From Craterostigma plantagineum (taxonomy: Eukaryota > Streptophyta > Magnoliopsida > Lamiales > Linderniaceae): 64,000 bases of DNA. Under the pieces are notes generated by a model. It searched no databases. It saw only the letters and a list, made by a program, of their open reading frames with translations, and was not told where the DNA came from. The DNA lies in contig JAPQWV010000683.1 in the NCBI GenBank assembly GCA_027422505.1, forward strand, positions 124,001-188,000. The letters are read 5' to 3'. The position numbers and the translations under genes are program-made. Of the stretch, positions 60,001-64,000 are shown in pieces; position 1 is the stretch's first letter; every line of letters begins with the position of its first letter.

Positions 60001-62798
60001 CCTTTTTAACTGATACACACTATGATAGCTGATTACGGTCATGATTTCTTGTCCTTGACTTTGAACCTCAGGTAATTAGAATGTACACTAAACAGTTGTT
60101 GTTGGGACTGGAGTACCTACACAAATATCAAATTATACACCGAGACATCAAGGTATATTATGTGTACTCTTTTTCCATATTCTTGTGAATGGTTATGATG
60201 AAATTCTTTTTGCAATGACTTGGTATAGGGAGCAAATATCCTAGTTGACAATAATGGCTGCATCAAGCTTGCTGATTTTGGAGCATCCAAGAAAGTCGAA
60301 GCTTTGGTATATTTACTCTCTTGTTTTTTTGTTGCTGTTTTCATCATTCTCAATAGCCGCCATGTCTTTATAAAATTGTATGCTGCTGCAGGCCACCATA
60401 ACTGGTGCAAAATCAATGAAGGGCACTCCGTACTGGATGGCTCCTGAAGTTATTGTTCAGAGCGGGCATAGCTAGTGCGTGATATTAATGCACATTTTTT
60501 TGTTATAGCCGATGAACTTCTTTGTTGACTTGCTGTTTGGGAATCTAAATTAGTTTAGGTAACTTGTGAACTCATCTCAGTCTGTTTTGATATATTTATT
60601 AAACCTTTGTGCAATCTTCAGCTCCGCTGATATATGGAGTGTTGGGTGCACGGTTATTGAAATGGCCACAGGAAAGGCTCCTTGGAGCCAACAGTATCAG
60701 GAGGTGCGCCACACTATATTTAACCACTACTGCAAAGGATTTGGTTTAAAAGTTGAATCGTTTGAAATTTAAATACTATTGTCAGTGCTGAGCATTATAA
60801 CTCGTGGATGTTTCTCAGGTTACTGCGGCAATGTTTCATGTTGGAACAACCAAAGCTCATCCACCATTACCTGAACATCTTTCTGCTGAGGCCAAAGACT
60901 TCCTGCTAAAATGCTTTAAGTATGTTTAGCACATATATTATATATATCGAATGTGTTTTCACGTTTCAAATTTTCCCTGCCTTTATCGTAGCCTCATATT
61001 TTCCGCACAATTTTGTGATGATCTTCATTTGCGTTTTTTTTTTTTTTTTTTTATCTGTTACGTGAGTGATCTTATTAAGTATCGTATTTCTTGTAGGGAG
61101 CCTGACCTCAGGCCTTCTGCGTCAGAATTGCTCGAGGTAGAGCCTTTCGTGTCTACTAAAAGAAGACCGTTGTATACTGGATGGCAATTGTTTTGTCCCT
61201 AAAATTTTCCTTGGTTTTCTTTCCTCAGCACCCGTTTGTAACTGGAGCATGTCAGAAATCCCCTGTTCTACGTTCTCCTACGGTTAGAGAGTGCTTCCGT
61301 TTCTAACTTTTCAAATTGTAGATTGGTATCTCACAGCTTACTATGTAAAATAAATGTCTAAATTAGCTGGAGAAATCTGGAAAGTGGATCCCAACAGGAG
61401 ACTCTGATACCAAGAACTCGTAAGACCATTTCAAATATGTGTTTTATGACTAACTTTTGAATCAGTAGTATCTGAAATCGAGGCCACATGTTGCAGAATG
61501 AACATAGGCGTCCGTAGGTCATGTGATCTCAAGGACACTAGTGATTTGAGTGGCGGCAGTTGTTCAACCAATCATCTCAAACAGTTCTCTGGTTATGAAT
61601 CCTCATGGAGACCACGCAACTTTGGTGATGATGACGATGATATGTGTCGCATAGACGATGATCTTGAAGTGGTTGAAGCCATGAATTTTACACCTGATGT
61701 ACCTACTACGACATCCATTAAGGTGACTATTCACACAACCAATTCATGTGGATTGGTTACCCAAGTTATCGATTCTTATGATCTTGGCTCACTTTCGTGC
61801 AGAGTTTTAATCCTATGTCCTCATGCAAGTTTGATGAAAGCCCAGATTTACCTAGAAGTGGAGCAGATATTTTCCAAGCTCAAATGGTCGAGCCCGGAAA
61901 ATCTATTAATCACGGTGATGTGGGTGGTCGCGTTGCATTTCCTACAGAGCAATTAGGATCTGATGACGACGACGAAGTCACTGAGTCAAAGATTAGGGCA
62001 TTCCTCGTGGAAAAGGTATCTGCTTCGGAACTATAATCTTTAATTGCTGAAAAGGCGACATCTTTGATGGCTAGTAATAATATTGAGCTTTCTATTATTC
62101 AACCGACGAAAATTATCTTCCCCTTATCTGCATTTTAAGTGGAAGCAGACTGATCTCCTAAATTGATTTCTCTATGTTAATCACGCAGGCCTTAGAGCTG
62201 AAGAAGCTTCAAACACCCCTTTATGAGTTCTTCAACTCATTAACCGTTGCAGTTGCTCCTAGTCCCGACAAGGAAAACGTTGCAAGCAATTGCAACTTAC
62301 CACCAAAAAGTAAATCGCCCAACAAGGGCATCAGCAGACAGCTTTCTACCGCCATTGATGCCGAGCACAGCCCTAGTCCTGGTACACGTTCGAGACGCAT
62401 ATCGAATATCGGTGATATAAATTTCACATCTTCCCAGGATGCTAGAGAAATTCTTCTAGAATCTAGAGATTCAGTTACTCCAAGGTAAGTTAATGCTCGT
62501 TCTTTTTCCTTTTTTCTTTCAATGGTTTTTTTTATAATTCTGAACTATTTTTGCTGTCTTTGTAGGTTACAGAAGAAATGGGAAGAAGAACTTGTCCAAG
62601 AACTCGAAAGAAAAAGAGGTAAGAAGCCATGATCTAGTCTATCATGGTCTTAGTTTTAAGATTGCCCAAAAAAAGATGAATGAATCTTTGGAGTTTCTTT
62701 CAGAGCTAATGCGCTTGGCAGGAGCGGGAAAAACGTCGTCTCCCAATGATCGTCTTAAGCAGAAAGATCGTTCTAGGTTTGCCTCTCCGGGAAAATAA
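54043..62798 (+). CDS. ANP1: MAP kinase kinase kinase of the ANP/NPK1 class
   Basis: NPK1/ANP kinases act with NACK kinesins in the cytokinesis cascade and in stress signalling. Seventeen exons give 670 aa: 54043-54384, 59185-59223, 59569-59634, 59712-59822, 60072-60152, 60229-60306, 60392-60474, 60622-60703, 60819-60919, 61097-61136, 61229-61282, 61367-61419, 61497-61722, 61803-62015, 62189-62484, 62566-62618 and 62704-62798. All phases agree. I start at [16 protein letters not shown]; a Met two codons on matches the family start better. Kinase marks: GCGAFGRV (91-98), Lys113 in AVKE, HRDIK (209-213), DFG (229-231), GTPYWMAPE (250-258). The tail ends [16 protein letters not shown] and FASPGK, the C-terminal region that binds NACK in tobacco. 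Intron 1 holds an antisense copia element; without it the intron would be about 87 nt. No frame break. Confidence 0.95.
54389..54974 (-). repeat. copia 3' LTR (left copy)
   Basis: 586 bp. One visible difference from the other LTR: TATTATGTGAAGAG here, TATTATGTGGAGAG there. Confidence 0.95.
54975..54997 (-). other. copia polypurine tract region
   Basis: On the minus strand AAGGTGGAGATTTGT abuts the 3' LTR, a suitable plus-strand primer. Confidence 0.65.
55040..58470 (-). pseudogene. copia gag-pol polyprotein, frameshifted and lacking RNase H
   Basis: From the start [12 protein letters not shown] come gag, a zinc knuckle with C-x2-C-x4-H-x4-C (residues 230-243), protease motif DSG (290-292), and a GAG-pre-integrase zinc region ([11 protein letters not shown]). 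At about 56990 the frame slips by one base in VPSKGGARYML, splitting off the integrase ([25 protein letters not shown]), reverse transcriptase ([26 protein letters not shown]) and the RT connection. Near 55130 the frame breaks again after MARVPYSS. Then MYAMA joins directly to [12 protein letters not shown], the normal C-terminal end, so the whole RNase H domain is gone. The loss is about the size expected from the short total length. Confidence 0.92.
58493..58510 (-). other. copia primer-binding site
   Basis: Minus strand TGGTATCAGAGCCAAC lies just inside the 5' LTR, complementary to the 3' end of initiator methionine tRNA. Confidence 0.85.
58511..59096 (-). repeat. copia 5' LTR (right copy)
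   Basis: 586 bp, same length as its partner. Contains TATTTATAGG on the plus strand (CCTATAAATA on the element's strand), the probable TATA box. Confidence 0.95.
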
Positions 62799-64000
62799 AC
62801 AAATGTGAGTCGTCGGTCTTTACATTTCGGTATGATGTTTCCTAGCTCCTGTTTCTTAAACAACATATATTATACATCCTCAGGGACAAAATCTCGGCCT
62901 TAATGAAGGCCATAGTTGATATGAGCTGTATGTCCTCTCCTTTAAGCATAAGCATTTGAATGAGTGTGTAATTTTTGGTGCTTTCGTTGTTGAAAATAAA
63001 AACTTGGATGGCATGCATATATATCTCTATCTCTACAAGGAGGCTTGTATCTGTATACATTGTTACCTGCTATTCAATATTATCTCGAGTTTGGCTTTAC
63101 AGAAAGCAAAACATGCATTAGTTTGTTATTATCCTTATAACAGCAGCCAATGTATTTGACCAATTGCTATTGTACTTCGAATTTTATTGCACATAGATTA
63201 TACATTTTTTGATGACGCTGGTGGTGTATATAACAAGAACGTGGTTGTCTGAAGCAAATGTTTCCTAACAAGGAAACGCAAGTTTGAAAAACAGGACATT
63301 TCTTTACGTATTGGTACATTACGGCCAAGCATTAATAACACTACATGTGAACCCAGATTATTATTCTCATTTCAGTCCATACTATACTATTAATGTCCAG
63401 TGAAGTACTTTGACGAAATAATTTAAGTATTATGTCCTTTGTAATTAACGACACGAGTACTCAGGGGGGCCAAGACATTAATCCTATTGTCCCGCTAATA
63501 TAGTGAAACCCTACAAAGATCTAGCGTGAGTGTTATTGCATGAGATTTCAACATCACAAAAATAGTATCTACGATGTTTTCGCTCACGTGTGGAAAGCAT
63601 AATTAAAGGGAAAAAAGAAAATGAAGAGTGCATATGTACTAGATATTTCCTTTTTTTCATCTATGATAGCTAAATTCCCTATTCAATATTGTGCAACTTT
63701 CCACTTTCACGCTTTACCTTTCAATAGTATCGAATATCTCATGGATATTCCTTTCAATGAAACGTTAAACAAATAAAATAAATGAAACTCAGTGTATTTT
63801 TTGATTAAATTTTTATATCTTTTTATGATTGTTGTTTAACAACAAAAGACGATTAGAAGAAAAGCTATCGTCATCACAGTCTTGAACGGAGTACCAATCT
63901 ATTGACGATAATGTGAGTTTTATGTTCTATATAAGAAGAACATTTCAAATTCAAATAAGGTGAGTGAGAACTGAGAATTCTGGATATCCTTACTTACAAG
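62799..64000. other. MAPKKK 3' UTR and downstream intergenic DNA
   Basis: The kinase 3' UTR probably reaches to about 63000-63200. Beyond it is AT-rich DNA with no supported gene, RNA or mobile element up to the window end. Confidence 0.5.

Overview
The window is plant nuclear DNA from a eudicot. The genes are intron-rich with GT-AG introns, the intergenic DNA is AT-rich, and LTR retrotransposons and MITE-type DNA elements are common. All recognised proteins have plant orthologues, and a Lithospermum LEC14B-like gene fits an asterid, but the species cannot be named from the sequence. No bacterial operons, CRISPR arrays, tRNA or rRNA genes were seen.

Genes. Seven genes lie on the minus strand and one on the plus strand. 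From the left they are: an NSH3-type secreted nucleoside hydrolase (its 3' end is off the window, and it carries five single-base frame breaks); a 93-residue single-TM protein of unknown role; a LEC14B-like WD40 protein; a TIME FOR COFFEE (TIC) clock regulator with one frame break; a CHR12/CHR23 (MINU) SWI/SNF ATPase; a LIFEGUARD/BAX-inhibitor-1-like protein; the Mediator subunit MED33 (REF4/RFR1); and, on the plus strand, an ANP/NPK1-type MAPKKK. I resolved exons by hand. Exon lengths sum to whole codons for LEC14B (471 aa), CHR12 (1084 aa), LFG (267 aa), MED33 (1301 aa) and ANP (670 aa), which supports these models. TIC sums only after one base is removed.

Mobile DNA. Between MED33 and the MAPKKK (about 39.5-54 kb) is a transposon-rich block. 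It holds a GC-rich hAT MITE, a Mutator-like element carrying a plant-mobile-domain fragment, a 9.3-kb Tat-lineage Gypsy element with a 5-bp target duplication, and a Stowaway MITE. The Gypsy element has lost RT-RNase H, and its integrase-repeat-aORF segment is inverted. A 4.7-kb Ty1/copia element sits inside intron 1 of the MAPKKK, four bases past the 5' splice site. Its LTRs differ at one noticed position and its RNase H region is missing. Between LFG and MED33, two hAT elements with perfect 8-bp target duplications are nested in a LINE-like retroposon. Elsewhere there is a 1.06-kb Mutator-type MITE with a perfect 9-bp duplication, an intronic inverted-repeat element in MED33, and several degenerate TIR elements in the long intergenic regions.

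No wholly new system was found. The most unusual items are the rearranged Gypsy element, the copia insertion at a splice donor, the cluster of one-base indels in NSH3, and a Mutator-like insertion whose 9-bp target duplication equals the evening-element motif. The protein-coding genes do not form a pathway together; their order looks like ordinary plant synteny.
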